From the NCBI GenBank assembly GCA_950295325.1, contig OX485805.1, positions 29,191,501 to 29,255,500 on the forward strand: a stretch of DNA of 64,000 nucleotides. Reading direction: 5' to 3'. Below the pieces are notes generated by a model, which was not told where the DNA came from, made no database searches, and saw only the letters and a list, made by a program, of their open reading frames with translations. A program made the translations under genes and the position numbers. Shown piece after piece: positions 36,015-46,290 of the stretch (position 1 is its first letter; every line of letters begins with the position of its first letter). The stretch is from Polytrichum commune. Taxonomy: Eukaryota > Streptophyta > Polytrichopsida > Polytrichales > Polytrichaceae.

Positions 36015-36017
36015 GCG

Positions 36018-37310
36018 ATGGAGTTGGGGCCAGGCCACCACGAGAGCATCAGCATCAGCAGCAGCGATCATCATCATCACCACCAACACCAACACCAACC
36101 ACATCCACATCCACAACCTCACCAGCAACCTCACCCACATCCGCAACCTCACCCCATGCCGATTCCGCAACAATCCACTTTCGGGGTGGTACACCCTGCA
36201 GGAGGAGGAGGTACACCCATTGCAGCCATTTCGCAGCCATTGTTGATGCATGAGGCATCAGCCACGAAGCTGAAGCTGATGGCCAGCAGTGGCAACGGTG
36301 GGAGTGCAGCAGGGGCAGCAGGAGCAGTAACTACTACATCAGCACCGTTGTTGTTGGCATGCCAACAGAAGGAACAGCAAAACCAAGTGGCAGCGGACCA
36401 AGCAAGGGAGATTTTGCGAGCAGCTGTATCAGCGGTGGCGCAAGAGGCCACCCCACCACGGGTGGTGGAGAGTGCCAAAGTGGGAGCTGTCTTGTTGCGG
36501 AGTAGTAAGAGCGGCACTGCTGGCGCGGTGCGGTACCGAGAGTGTCAGAAGAACCATGCTGCGGGCATCGGTGGACATGCATTGGATGGGTGTGGGGAGT
36601 TTATGCCCGGAGGTGAGGAAGGGTCAGTGGATGCACTGCGGTGTGCAGCTTGTGATTGTCACCGAAACTTCCACAGACGTGAAGTTGAGGGTGAGGCACC
36701 TCCTTGTGAGTGTCGTCGCCTAACCCCTGGAGCTGGGAAGCTGATGAAACCATCGCCAATCGGTGGGTTAATAACCCCTGGAGCAGCAGGAGGGGGTGGA
36801 GGACATCACCAACAGCAACAACATCACCACCAACAGTTGACGCCCAGTAGCGCCGCTGGGGGGCAGCTTGCAGCGATGCAACAAACTACTCCTGGGACGA
36901 CGTTGGCGCTAACCCCTGTGAATATGCAAGCTGTTATGGTGCAACGGCCCATAGCACCGAGCTCCACTGTGACGATGCAACAACCCATGAGTGCTGGCCC
37001 CGGGGATAGTGATGATGGGGATGATGGGGGGATGAGTGGGGGTGCGGGTGGGGTGATTGGCGGTGGAGGAGTAGCTGGGATGATGTCCCGGTCACCTAGC
37101 TCCATTAAGAAGCGGTTTCGCACCAAATTCTCTGGTGAGCAGAAGGAGAAGATGTGTGACTTCGCGGATAAGCTTGGTTGGCGCATCCAGAAGCACGATG
37201 AGCCTGCGGTGCAGGAGTTTTGCTCCACTGTGGGTGTCAAGCGCCATGTGCTCAAGGTGTGGATGCATAACAATAAGCACACACTTGGCAAGAAAGCCAC
37301 CTCGCTATGA
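36018..37310 (+). CDS. ZHD: Zinc-finger homeodomain (ZF-HD/ZHD) transcription factor
   Basis: Plant-specific nuclear DNA-binding regulator; 430 residues in one exon, as is usual for ZF-HD genes. The ZF-HD dimerisation finger spans about residues 172-223: [20 protein letters not shown], then CGEFMP, then [14 protein letters not shown]. The Cys/His set C176, H180, C192, C209, C212, C214, H215 and H219 is intact. The atypical homeodomain spans about 364-426, starting [16 protein letters not shown], with recognition helix [11 protein letters not shown]. The first 60 residues are His/Pro/Gln-rich; residues 250-350 are Gln/His, Gly and Asp-rich and probably disordered. At 430 residues it is longer than many family members, mainly because of these tracts. 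The start is the first ATG after an in-frame TGA two codons upstream, so it is well bounded unless the leader is spliced. The domain sequences place it near the ZHD1-4-type group (my recollection, not an alignment). ZF-HD proteins act as homo- and heterodimers. Confidence 0.96.
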   Translation: MELGPGHHESISISSSDHHHHHQHQHQPHPHPQPHQQPHPHPQPHPMPIPQQSTFGVVHPAGGGGTPIAAISQPLLMHEASATKLKLMASSGNGGSAAGAAGAVTTTSAPLLLACQQKEQQNQVAADQAREILRAAVSAVAQEATPPRVVESAKVGAVLLRSSKSGTAGAVRYRECQKNHAAGIGGHALDGCGEFMPGGEEGSVDALRCAACDCHRNFHRREVEGEAPPCECRRLTPGAGKLMKPSPIGGLITPGAAGGGGGHHQQQQHHHQQLTPSSAAGGQLAAMQQTTPGTTLALTPVNMQAVMVQRPIAPSSTVTMQQPMSAGPGDSDDGDDGGMSGGAGGVIGGGGVAGMMSRSPSSIKKRFRTKFSGEQKEKMCDFADKLGWRIQKHDEPAVQEFCSTVGVKRHVLKVWMHNNKHTLGKKATSL

Positions 37311-37719
37311 TGCATTGATTCATCCATTATCTATCATCCCCCTATTACCCATGTAACCCATCCACCCAAGGGCCACCCACCCACCCTTTTGCAGGAAAAA
37401 GAAACAAAACAGAAGATGCAAGCATACCAAGCTGAGCTGCTTGAGAAATTTATTCATTCTGTAACTACAACTACCCCCCCTCTCCCTCCCCTCCCCCTCC
37501 CACTCTCTCCCCCCCCCCACCCCGCCATCAGCATCTTCTGTTTGCCACGCCTCAATTGCTCAATGCGCTTCCGCTGCACATCGGCCCTGCCTGCACCATG
37601 ATGGCGCATTCGCTGCTGCCAGCTTGTAAGTTAAACATTTGATGAAAATAAGACTATGTAGTTCTCTGCCATTCTAAGCACGATGAGGATTCCTACTGAT
37701 GAGTGAAGAAGAAGCATGC

Positions 37720-37721
<2 letters not shown>
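37311..37721 (+). other. Presumed 3' UTR of the ZF-HD gene
   Basis: C-rich sequence with CCCTCCC runs follows the stop codon. No canonical AATAAA is obvious; GATGAAAATAAGAC near 37641 is a weak candidate. The true 3' end is unknown. Confidence 0.35.

Positions 37722-37799
<78 letters not shown>
37722..37799. repeat. Long (GA)n microsatellite
   Basis: 39 uninterrupted dinucleotide units, the longest simple repeat in the window, about 410 bp after the ZF-HD stop codon. Confidence 0.95.
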
Positions 37800-37802
<3 letters not shown>

Positions 37803-40364
37803 GAGCCATAGAGAGAGCGGGAGAGTGAGTAACTTAGGTTCAGCTTGTCGGCTTGGTTGGCTTCAGATTTCGAGCTAAATAGTGAAGTAGATACAGTCAC
37901 GCATACAGCTAGCTAGCTTGCAGCCAAATGGCCCGGATGCTTCTTCTCCGGATGACTACTCCTCTCTGTAAAGTACCCTGATCGATCAATGTAGCATGCA
38001 AGCATGAGAGTAGCAATGGGAGTAGACAGAAAGACACATAGACAGACACACAGACACAGCACGGCACCGACAGACTACATTGTAGCGGTAGGATTCTACT
38101 TACATTGAATCACATAAGAGACAGACAGTCAGACAGGCATTTAGAGTCATCCATCATCCATTGTGAATTGCGGGCGGAGGCTAGCCAGGGCTCTCTCTCT
38201 TCTCTTCTCTTCTCTACTCGTCTTCCATTCTTGAGCTCACATTACCACTGTCGCTGGCATGTGTGTTTCATGATCATCGTCGAGTCAATGTCTATGCATG
38301 CCCCTGACTGTGTGATTAGCTGCAGCAGCTCAGCTGAACCTTCTTGTCTCTAGGCTCTTCATGATAACTGTAGCTCCATCTCCACACCCCACTCCATTTT
38401 TTTCCCTTACAGTAGCTGATGACGACGGCTCCCAGTTGTAATGTGGTACCTTGAGTTACTTTCTTTATAATTTATCTTTCATGATACGAGCTCTCTTCTT
38501 TCCACACTACTGTCCATTCTTGTCCCAACTTCATTCTCTGGGTTCATTCTCACCATCTGGACTGTAAAATGTACTACGAGAGTTAGTCTAGCTAATGGTG
38601 ATTCGGATTTCTGCCAGAGCGCAGCTTAGCTTAATTTCCTTGTTAGCCAATATGAGGATTTGCATGAGCCAGCCTATGATGAAGAGCTGGAATAACTTAT
38701 TCAAGGTCGAGCTACAAACAGAGAGCATCCGATATGCATCTTGGGGGAATTATTAGACTTCTGGGTTTTGCCCATTGTGATGATCGTCATTGGAAATCAT
38801 CAGATTTGCAAAGCTGTAGTGGTGGTGGAGGTGGTGGTGGTGCAGGAGGTTTGGAAGCTAAGCGATTGCGTGTATTTCATTTATCAAGCTGGTAAGCATG
38901 ACGCATCCATCATCTGTTGTGGCTGGCAAAGCCGGGACTGTGGATTCCGATCGATCCATTGGTTTGTATTCAATTTTCTCAACTTGTTGTTTCATCACTC
39001 TGGATGCTCCATACCCTGAGATGCTCATTGATCGGAATGTCAACGATGAAAGCTCCAAAATTCCAAAGTCCCAAACGCCCAACCCCTTTGACATTCTGCA
39101 TCTCTTTACTTCATGATTGACTAGGCGCCTGGAACTGTTGCAAATGGAATCCACATTGCTTTGTTAGCTCCTGCAGTGCAACCGATGAGTGGAGTGGAGT
39201 TGAGTTTGAGTTGAGTTGCCCAGAGCACGTTTGTAGCTGCATCTGTACCGTTTGCTAGGATCTGACCAAGTCAGTGGGGCAGTGGTGGCAAGGGCATGGT
39301 CCGGTGCGTTGACAGCAGCAAAGTCAGCTGTGCACGTGTGAAGCTTACATAGATACACAGCCCTAGGCTTCATCCTCGACAACTGTGCCTAGGCTCCGTT
39401 CTCTACGGTCACCTCGATCAATTCTGCGTTTCTTTTCCCAACATTCCACACAGATACATACATACATATCATTACATACCATCACCACCATCAGCCATGG
39501 ATAAGTTCCAACCCTTCGAGTGAACACCACATCTTCTTCAAGGCTCTCAATTTGCATATTACAACTACTACTACTACTTAAGGTGGAAGAGCTTGAAGAT
39601 GATGGTGTCGATGATCACAGTGATGAGGATCTATGGACTTGCGTGAGGTCCAGGTTTTAGATTTTGAGCTGTAAATTATCCCCGAGTCTGGAGCTTAAGT
39701 GTACACACTGTCGCTGCAAGTGTTGATGTTAAGGATGTGGAGTAAATGGGCAACACTGTGCTTGATGCCGCATCTATGATCTCTCTGTCTTGATTCTTTT
39801 TTCTATCCATAACTCCCCTCCCGGATGATTGTTTTCTATTTTCGGTATGGGTTTCCACTATCGGCATGATTTGCGTAGTACCTGCCCTGTCTGCCTGCCT
39901 AGTAGACTGTTGCTGTTTCTTTCTGGCAACGGTATGCTACGCGCTGCCATTGGTGGTCATGTACCAGCTTGTCTGGATGTACCTACAAGCATATTCGTGA
40001 TGACTCTAGTATAAGGTTAACTTTGCATCCAATATCCGACTGATTGAGCTGGTGGAGAATTAGCTAGCCTGCTTGCTGCTGATGCTTCAGACAGCGCATC
40101 ATATCCGGAAGATGGAACTCCCACACGTGTGCTCGGCATCAGGAATCAACTGATGAGAGGATGTCAACTTCTATATGTCTGAAGAAAAGTCAATCCCTGA
40201 CACCCGGGAATAATTTGAGCCAGGTGTTCGTAAATTCCTCTGCAAGAACTGCAAGAACTTCAACTCCGCACATGGGTGAGCTTCTCGCTTGATTGCTTGC
40301 TCGCTTGCTTGAGTCTGGACCAGATAGATCTGTGAATCTTAGTGACTAATTCCTGAGAAGAAAA
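37800..40364. other. Intergenic stretch without a supported gene
   Basis: Moderate GC, many short TAGCTAGC, GACAGACA and CTTCT repeats. A plus-strand segment at 39574-39659 reads VEELEDDGVDDHSDEDLW then TCVRSRF and a stop. It follows an AAG that could serve as a poor splice acceptor, and it is exon-like in composition, but I can connect it to nothing. Confidence 0.4.
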
Positions 40365-40640
40365 TTAAGATTCGGAGGCTTTAACCCCACTGAAGAGCAT
40401 CATAAGTTGCAGCAAATTGATCATGGGCCCAACATCAATCTCTGATTCAAAAACACTCATTACTACAGTTTCTTCTTCTGGTGCTTCAGTAACTTCAATT
40501 CCACCGTCCTTGCTTACAGGCTGCTGATGCTTGAGCAGGAAAGGAAGATGCAAGTCTGTTGCAATGTCCGGAGAGTGTTGGTTGATGATGGCCTGCCGCT
40601 GAGTTCCAGCAAATTCCAGCTTATGAATGCATGCCAGGTT
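40365..40640 (-). CDS. Putative terminal exon of an unidentified gene
   Basis: I do not recognise this product. After a good acceptor (TTTTGCACAG|AACCTGG) an open frame of 91 codons reads NLACIHKLEFAGTQRQAIIN at its start and ends LLQLMMLFSGVKASES then TAA. It has mixed, coding-like codon use and an acidic middle (EVTEAPEEE) between more hydrophobic ends. No signal peptide, transmembrane helix or known motif is evident. The sequence just upstream is a tandem array in which every unit carries a copy of the acceptor and the first bases of this exon. Upstream exons are not identified; candidates lie near 42598-42735. It could be a real last exon, a broken gene, or a chance open frame. Confidence 0.35.
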   Translation of the reverse strand, partial: NLACIHKLEFAGTQRQAIINQHSPDIATDLHLPFLLKHQQPVSKDGGIEVTEAPEEETVVMSVFESEIDVGPMINLLQLMMLFSGVKASES

Positions 40641-42345
40641 CTGTGCAAAAGTACACACATTTTTTGAAAATTTGATTTGGGAAAAACTTTGGAAATCCCT
40701 GCCTTTACCTCCAGGTTGTCTGATCAGCTTCCTGAACACCAAATAACGACTACTTAACCGCACTCCCCACCTGCATGACAGGTTCTGTGCAAAAAGTACA
40801 CATTTTTCTTTGGAACAGATTTGGCCAAAAATTTAATCCCTGCCTTAAACACCCAAATAATCTGATCATTCAGCTTTCTGAACACGAAACAACAACTTAT
40901 TAACCTCGCTCCGCACCACATCTCACCTGAATGACAGGTTCTCTGCAAAGTACCTAAATTGTTCTTTGGAAATTCTTTAATTCTTGCCTTAACCCCCAGA
41001 TGATCTGCTCATTGAGGTTCCTGAACACCAAACAACAACTTTAAAACCTCGCTCCCCACCTGCATGACAGGTTCGGTACAAAGTACACACATTGTGCTTC
41101 GGAAAAGCATTGGAACTCTTTAATCCCTGCCTTAACACCCAGATGATCTGATCAGCTTCCTGAACACCAAACAATAACAACAACTTTAAAACCTCACTCC
41201 CCCACCTGCATGACAGGTCCTCTGCAAAGTACACAATTTCTCTTTTGCAAAAGCTCTGGAATTCTATAATCCCTGCCTTTATCCCCAGATTATCTGATCA
41301 GCTTCCTGAGCATCAAACACCAATAAATTAAAAATCTCATTCCCACCTGCATGACATGTTCTCTGCAAAGTACATAGTACATTTTCTTTGAAAATTCTTT
41401 GAAAATATTTTTAATTCCTGGTTTAAACCCCCAAATTATCTGATTGGCTTCCTGAACATCAAATAGCCACGACTTAACTTCACTCGTCACCTGCATGGCA
41501 GGTTCTCTGCAAAGTACACGCATTATTCTTTGGGAAAAGATTTGGAAATTCTTTGATTACTACCTTAACCCCCAGCTTACCTGCTGATCTTTCAGCCTCC
41601 TGAACACCAAATAACAAGTTAGTCATAAACCTCACTCTCCACCTGTATGACAGATTCTGTGCAAATTTCAAAGTCATGCGCATATACTTCTCTGGAAAAA
41701 AAAAGCTTTTGAATTCCTTAATTACTACCTAAACCCCAAGAAAATCCGATCATTCAGCTTCCTGAACACCAGACAACAGGCAGTTACTAACCCAAGTACT
41801 CCCACTTGCATGACAGATTCTGTGCAAAGTACAGACATTTTTCTTTGGTAAAAGGCTCTGGATCTCCTTAATTACTACCTTATTTAACCCCCAGATTAAG
41901 CTACCTGATCTTCAATCACCTTTCTGAACACCAAACAAGAACTACCTAGTTACAAACCTCACTCCCACCCCACTCATAGAATTCTGGTTTGTAACTAGAT
42001 GAAAAATTTCTATATACACAAACTCTCCTTCGAAAAGGCTTTGTAATTCCCTTAATTTACTACCTTAACCCCCAGATTAAACTTACCTGATCTCTAATCA
42101 ACTTTCTGAGCACCAAACAACAAGTACCTGGTTACAACCCTCGCTCCCACCTGCATGACAAACCCCATGCAGACTCCAAAGTACACAAGCTTTTTCCTTG
42201 AAAAGGCTTTGTAATTCCCTTAATTACTACCTCAATTAACCCGGGCCAGGTTAGGTTACCTGATCTTTAATCAGCTTCCTGGGACCTGAACACCAGATTA
42301 GGGAGTGGTTACAAACCTCACTCCCACCTGCACTAGCCACGTCGG
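40625..42345 (-). repeat. Tandem array of ~140-170-bp units with splice-like motifs
   Basis: About eleven units. On the minus strand each has GTACTTTGCAGAGAACCTGT, then CATGCAGGTGGGGAGCGAGG, then TTTGGTGTTCAGGAAGCTGA, then TCAGATCATCTGGG and a GGGATTAAAGAATT-type segment. Unit landmarks (TGCATGACAGGTTCT on the plus strand) fall near 40630, 40772, 40932, 41061, 41209, 41351, 41492, 41645, 41811 and 42153, with a decayed unit near 41975. Each unit can be read as a 3' splice site, a 16-nt block and a 5' splice site. The last unit runs into the open frame at 40640, so the array probably arose by repeated duplication of an intron/exon junction. Confidence 0.8.
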
Positions 42346-42597
42346 AGCCTGCAACCACACCCCACTTAAACCCTGCATTACTTAAACCCTGCTTTGATCA
42401 TCCCACCAGGCTCATCAGCTCCGCTAACGTAACAGCCTGCTGACATGCATTAATTGCCGGCCATTTCCCCACTCTTGTTTAATTAGTCTCAGGAAGCCAA
42501 ATGGGAAGCCATGGCCACTGAGGCAATTTTGTGGCTGCCACTTCCTGCTCAATAAGAAAATCTAGCACTCCCTGACCCCCAGATCACCCTCAGAAAC

Positions 42598-42735
42598 TCA
42601 TTCAAGAACGTCCTGCAAATGAAAACAAAATGGCATAAGTATTAATGTTACGCGCCTCACCTCGTAAGCATGGTGGACCCGAGAGTATTCGCTTCTCTTG
42701 TAGTGAACGGAGATGATTCCGTATGCAAATCCAAA
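42598..42735 (-). other. Exon-like fragments upstream of the array
   Basis: A frame reading TFGFAYGIISVHYKRSEYSR then VHHAYE ends at a strong donor (TACGAG|GTGAGG, around 42661). A good acceptor (TTTCATTTGCAG|GACG) follows at 42613/42612; joining them would add only DVLE before a stop. No upstream acceptor or convincing start is seen beyond the (CA)n-rich stretch at 42740-42785. I cannot identify it. Confidence 0.2.
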
Positions 42736-43189
42736 AGTGTGACATGTGTGTGTGTATGTATGTATATATGTGGATGTATACATATAATATAGTGGTATTG
42801 TTATGTTAGCTTTGTCTATATATGTGTATTTATTTTGAATATAAAATGGGGATTTTTCAAATCAACCACACGCTAGTTAAAATGATCATAGGTAATATGT
42901 AAGGTGTTGACTAGGCTTGGACTTGTCATCCAAGTTGGTTAAGTTTATTGATTCCAACACGGAGCTGATACCTCGCTCCTCTTCATGTGTGGAATGAAAA
43001 ATCCACTTTTCAGAGGTCATGTGACTACGTGATGCGCCTTTGCGGTCGATTCAATAATCTCCTATGAAATCAAGTCATGGCCGATTGAGTGACGTGACAA
43101 AACCCATGAGACCATGTGGAGAGAGTGAGATGAGCCGTGGGGCAGGGGCTAGTTCAGTTAAGGTAGATGGGTCTTACATGGTTGCTCTT

Positions 43190-43545
43190 TCCGACTAGCC
43201 CACTTCTCCTAGGATACGGAACATGTGATTAGTGCAAGATGATTAGGAAACCCAAATCGAGGCCGCAGCCACTTTCCTCATGAATTTTGGAGCTCGTATG
43301 AATATCTTATTCATTATCAAAGTAAAAGTTCTCTTGCTCATTAAATGGTCAGATAAGGTCCCCCCCCCCCAAATCATGTCAACTATTGAACCTAAAATGG
43401 TTCTCATATTCTGAGCACGTAGTTTCATCTTTCTTGAACCCATGTTTTTTTTTGGTATTTGTTCTTGAAGCCATGATGCCTAATCACATATCACTCAAAT
43501 ATAGGTTGGCCATTAAGACAAATAACTAAATGAGGCGCGTTTACC
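43190..43545 (+). repeat. Family D repeat, full-length reference copy
   Basis: Begins CCCACTTCTCCTAGGATACG, continues GAACATGTGATTAGTGCAAG, TTTTGGAGCTCGTATGAATA, CAAATCATGTCAACTATTGA, and ends CAAATATAGGTTGGCCATTA then AGACAAATAACTAAATGAGG. It is about 345 bp, non-coding, with no obvious terminal inverted repeats. About a dozen copies lie in this window in both orientations. Confidence 0.8.
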
Positions 43546-43549
43546 TTAC

Positions 43550-43690
43550 TTATCTTTAGTCAGATGCCCATATTTTTTAGTGGTGTGTGGGTTAGGTGTA
43601 GATCTAAAACCAAACACCAAAAAGGACATGTGTCTAAAAGAGATCGAACTACGTGATCAAAATAATGTAACTATTCTAGGTTGCAGATTC
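43550..43690 (-). repeat. Family D repeat, partial
   Basis: Reverse orientation: GTGGGTTAGGTGTAGATCTA, ACCAAACACCAAAAAGGACA, GAACTACGTGATCAAAATAA. It lies immediately after the full copy but inverted. Confidence 0.6.
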
Positions 43691-43814
43691 AACAATCACT
43701 ATGATTGGGCTAGATATATATATCAATCCTTTAAGAAGAAAGTCTATAATCTTTGCTTTGATAATTTTATTAGACCTAAGCTTAACACAATAGTAACTAT
43801 TCAACGTAAGCAGA

Positions 43815-44100
43815 CCTAACTCGATCACTCATCTTAATCAAATACTTATATTTGAGCGGTATGCTTAGGTGTGGATCTAAGAATAGACACCCAAAAGACA
43901 TCATGTGTTGAAGAGCAATTGGACTACAAGCTCAAAATTCATTAACCATTCTAGTAGGCTAATAGCCAAACAATATTGGGTGTTTTTTTGAGGAGGTGGG
44001 GGCACTTATACGATCATTGAATAAGAATCCTCACTTCGACAATGAACAAAGGAATAAGACATTCATACAAGCTCCAAAACATATGAGCAAACTGGCTATG
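43815..44100 (-). repeat. Family D repeat, nearly full length
   Basis: Reverse orientation: GTGTGGATCTAAGAATAGAC, ACTACAAGCTCAAAATTCAT, CCTCACTTCGACAATGAACA, ACATTCATACAAGCTCCAAA. Confidence 0.7.
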
Positions 44101-44174
44101 AACACAGTACCCGATCTGCTCTTCATCTCGCACTAATTGACCAGTGTGTTTCCAAATCCCTATCCAGTGTGTCC

Positions 44175-44380
44175 TGGGAAACTTTTCCGGCATAATCAGT
44201 CGAAACCCTCGTGGTTCCAAGTCCAGTGTGTGATCTTCCGGTTTTTCTTTCATTAGCTTGAGCCATATTCCATAGGTTCCTTCACACCGATTGGTAAATT
44301 TTCCTTAAGCCTTGAACACCTCGGAACCGGTTAATTTCTCAAACTCGTCCGGCTTCATCTGCTACTTAAGCGTCCGCTAA
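44175..44380 (-). repeat. Family I MITE copy
   Basis: Reverse orientation: CATAATCAGTCGAAACCCTC, GATCTTCCGGTTTTTCTTTC, CGGAACCGGTTAATTTCTCA, AACTCGTCCGGCTTCATCTG. Confidence 0.6.
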
Positions 44381-44599
44381 AAAGTGTTCATGAGGAGAAA
44401 CGCACAAGTTAGCCTTACAAACAACAAGCACTGGACTCCTTGAGCAGCACCTTGAGAGAGGGAAACAAAAAAACAAAAAAAAACATTCTGTCTGTGTTTG
44501 TGTGCACACGGATGCATCCCGATCGAGGCTTATCTTATGATAGGGAGCGAGTAAATAAGCTGCTCCAAGAGCAGTATTGAATTGAATTGAAGTGAAATG

Positions 44600-45110
44600 A
44601 AGTGAATTGACTTGAATACAGATGCAGTGGCCTTTCCCACTTTACAGAGGAATGCGCAGTCAGAGAGGGGCCGGGCCTTGCCCCAAACCCAACAAAATGG
44701 CTCATCATCTGGGGCCTGCTTGCTCGGGGCTCAGATCACTTCACAACAGGCGGGGGTCAGCAGATGTGGAATCGGGCAGGGGTCGGGCAGCAGGGGCAGC
44801 AGGGGCAGCCGGGCGCACATGGAATTATTTGCATGGCGTGGAGGGAAAATCCGGCAGTGCCCATGATTGCGGAATATTAATCAAGTGGGGGCACCGGGGG
44901 GCCTGCAGGTTTTACATGCCCCCGGTCCCATCCACTGCGAACACTCTTCACAATAATTTAACTGGGGCGGGCGGGCGGGCGGGGTTCGGGCGGGTTCGGT
45001 CCGGCCCTTTCCCTTGCTTTCCCTTGCCTTCCTTTCCCCGCCCGCCCTGCCCCCCCGCCTGAATTATGAGCCCGACCCGCCCAGGCTTTTGGTCAGAGTG
45101 GGAAAAACCG
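44600..45110. other. Isolated GC-rich island
   Basis: About 500 bp of G/C-rich, CpG-containing sequence in an AT-rich environment. It has GGGC repeats on one side (44964-44999) and CCCGCCC runs on the other (45037-45058). No exon is supportable: frames open through it are Gly/Arg/Pro low complexity without a domain. Confidence 0.5.
44964..44984 (+). other. Canonical G-quadruplex motif
   Basis: GGGGCGGGCGGGCGGGCGGG followed by G gives five G-runs of three or more with single-base loops, a pattern predicted to form a very stable quadruplex. Confidence 0.7.
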
Positions 45111-45214
45111 ACTGTAAATGTGGTGTACTTGTGTCACCGTCCAAATCATGTGCTCCCTGTCACACTTTTCTTCAATAATTTTTTGTTTTTCTTTTTAAAT
45201 TTTGCCCCCATAAA

Positions 45215-45243
45215 AGAGAGAGAGAGAGAGACACACACACACA
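45215..45243. repeat. Compound (GA)n(CA)n microsatellite
   Basis: About seven GA units followed by about six CA units. Confidence 0.85.
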
Positions 45244-45249
45244 AAATGA

Positions 45250-45435
45250 ACGCGGAGAACCGACCGCTAGTTACATTTGCACAGGTGGAGTTTGAGAAAT
45301 AGCCCCCTTGAAGTTCAAGGCTTCGGGAATCTTTTATGGAATATACCTCGACTTCGTAAAGAAAAACCCGAAAGATCACAACACTAGGACTTGAAATCAT
45401 TAGGGTTTTGACCCGATTATACCCGAAAGTCTTCA
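45250..45435 (+). repeat. Family I MITE copy
   Basis: GCGGAGAACCGACCGCTAGT, GGTGGAGTTTGAGAAATAGC, CCGAAAGATCACAACACTAG. The central ACCGGTT is decayed. Confidence 0.6.
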
Positions 45436-45489
45436 CGGACATTGAAGAGAGAATGGCTCTCTCCTAAGTCACGAGTCACAAGTTTCATT

Positions 45490-45750
45490 TCTTACAAGTT
45501 TATTTGTGTTTGAAGGGCCTAATGTGGCCCGAATGTGGGCACTTCCAACTTCACTTAAGGTATGTGGGTGTTATGTGGGGGTCAATTTTTATTTATGTTA
45601 ATCTTCGCCAACAACTTCTACCAATTAGGTTTACATGATGACGCTTATGTTGCATTAGCAAATCTAGAGTAAAACATCACCCAAACTTGGATTGAAAATC
45701 AAACCTCTCTGATTTAGTTACAGATATCGAAAGTGCATGTTTGTTGTTTC
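45490..45750 (+). repeat. Dispersed repeat, family H, copy 1
   Basis: AAGGTATGTGGGTGTTATGT, GTTGCATTAGCAAATCTAGA and GATTTAGTTACAGATATCGA align with 47385-47620. Confidence 0.5.
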
Positions 45751-45759
45751 CTTTTAAAC

Positions 45760-45955
45760 TGAATACATAGGTCTTCCCAAATATGTTCAACTATCGATTG
45801 TGGAGTAGTTAATAAAATCTGAAGATGTAGTCCAATCTCTTTTAAACATGTGGTTTAACCGTGAACTTTGCTCTTTGATCCTAGTAACCACACACCGATC
45901 AAATATAGGTGCTCAATTAAGAAAAGTAACCGAATTAGACCCACATATTTTATAA
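45760..45955 (+). repeat. Family D repeat, partial
   Basis: AAGATGTAGTCCAATCTCTT, TTTGATCCTAGTAACCACAC and ATCAAATATAGGTGCTCAAT. Confidence 0.55.
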
Positions 45956-46064
45956 TTTTCCAACCAATGGAGTGGATGTAGAACTATCTCATATGGCTAG
46001 CAGTTGCAAATCACGAAGACCGGCATTTCAAGTTTCAATTTTGGAGCGTCATAATCATGCAGAA

Positions 46065-46290
46065 GTTTATGAAATCTTAGTGTAGATCCTTATTTGAAAT
46101 GATCACATGCACCGCATTCCCAATTGTGTGAACTATTGAACCTAGACTAGTGTCTAGTTGCTATACTTTGAGCACATATAGTCCAATCTCATCATGACAT
46201 GTGTCTTTTATTTATTTATTGTGTTCATGCTTGACTACATCCTTGCCATATGCCACTCAAATTTAGGTGTCAGTTTAGAAGAGCAAACAC
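46065..46290 (+). repeat. Family D repeat, partial
   Basis: GTGTGAACTATTGAACCTAG, ACTTTGAGCACATATAGTCC, CACTCAAATTTAGGTGTCAG. Confidence 0.55.

Noticed and set aside
35651-37327. Antisense and alternate-frame open frames across the ZF-HD gene
   Set aside because: They are composition shadows of a GC-rich coding exon. Only the plus-strand frame with intact zinc finger and homeodomain is supported.
40625-42345. CRISPR-like or satellite interpretation of the regular repeats
   Set aside because: Units are 140-170 bp and diverged throughout, without short conserved repeats and unique spacers, in a plant nuclear context. CRISPR is excluded; a plain satellite remains possible.
42690-42720. CACTACAAGAGAAG on the minus strand as a CACTA transposon end
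   Set aside because: It resembles a common plant CACTA terminus, but no matching inverted end or target duplication was found nearby.
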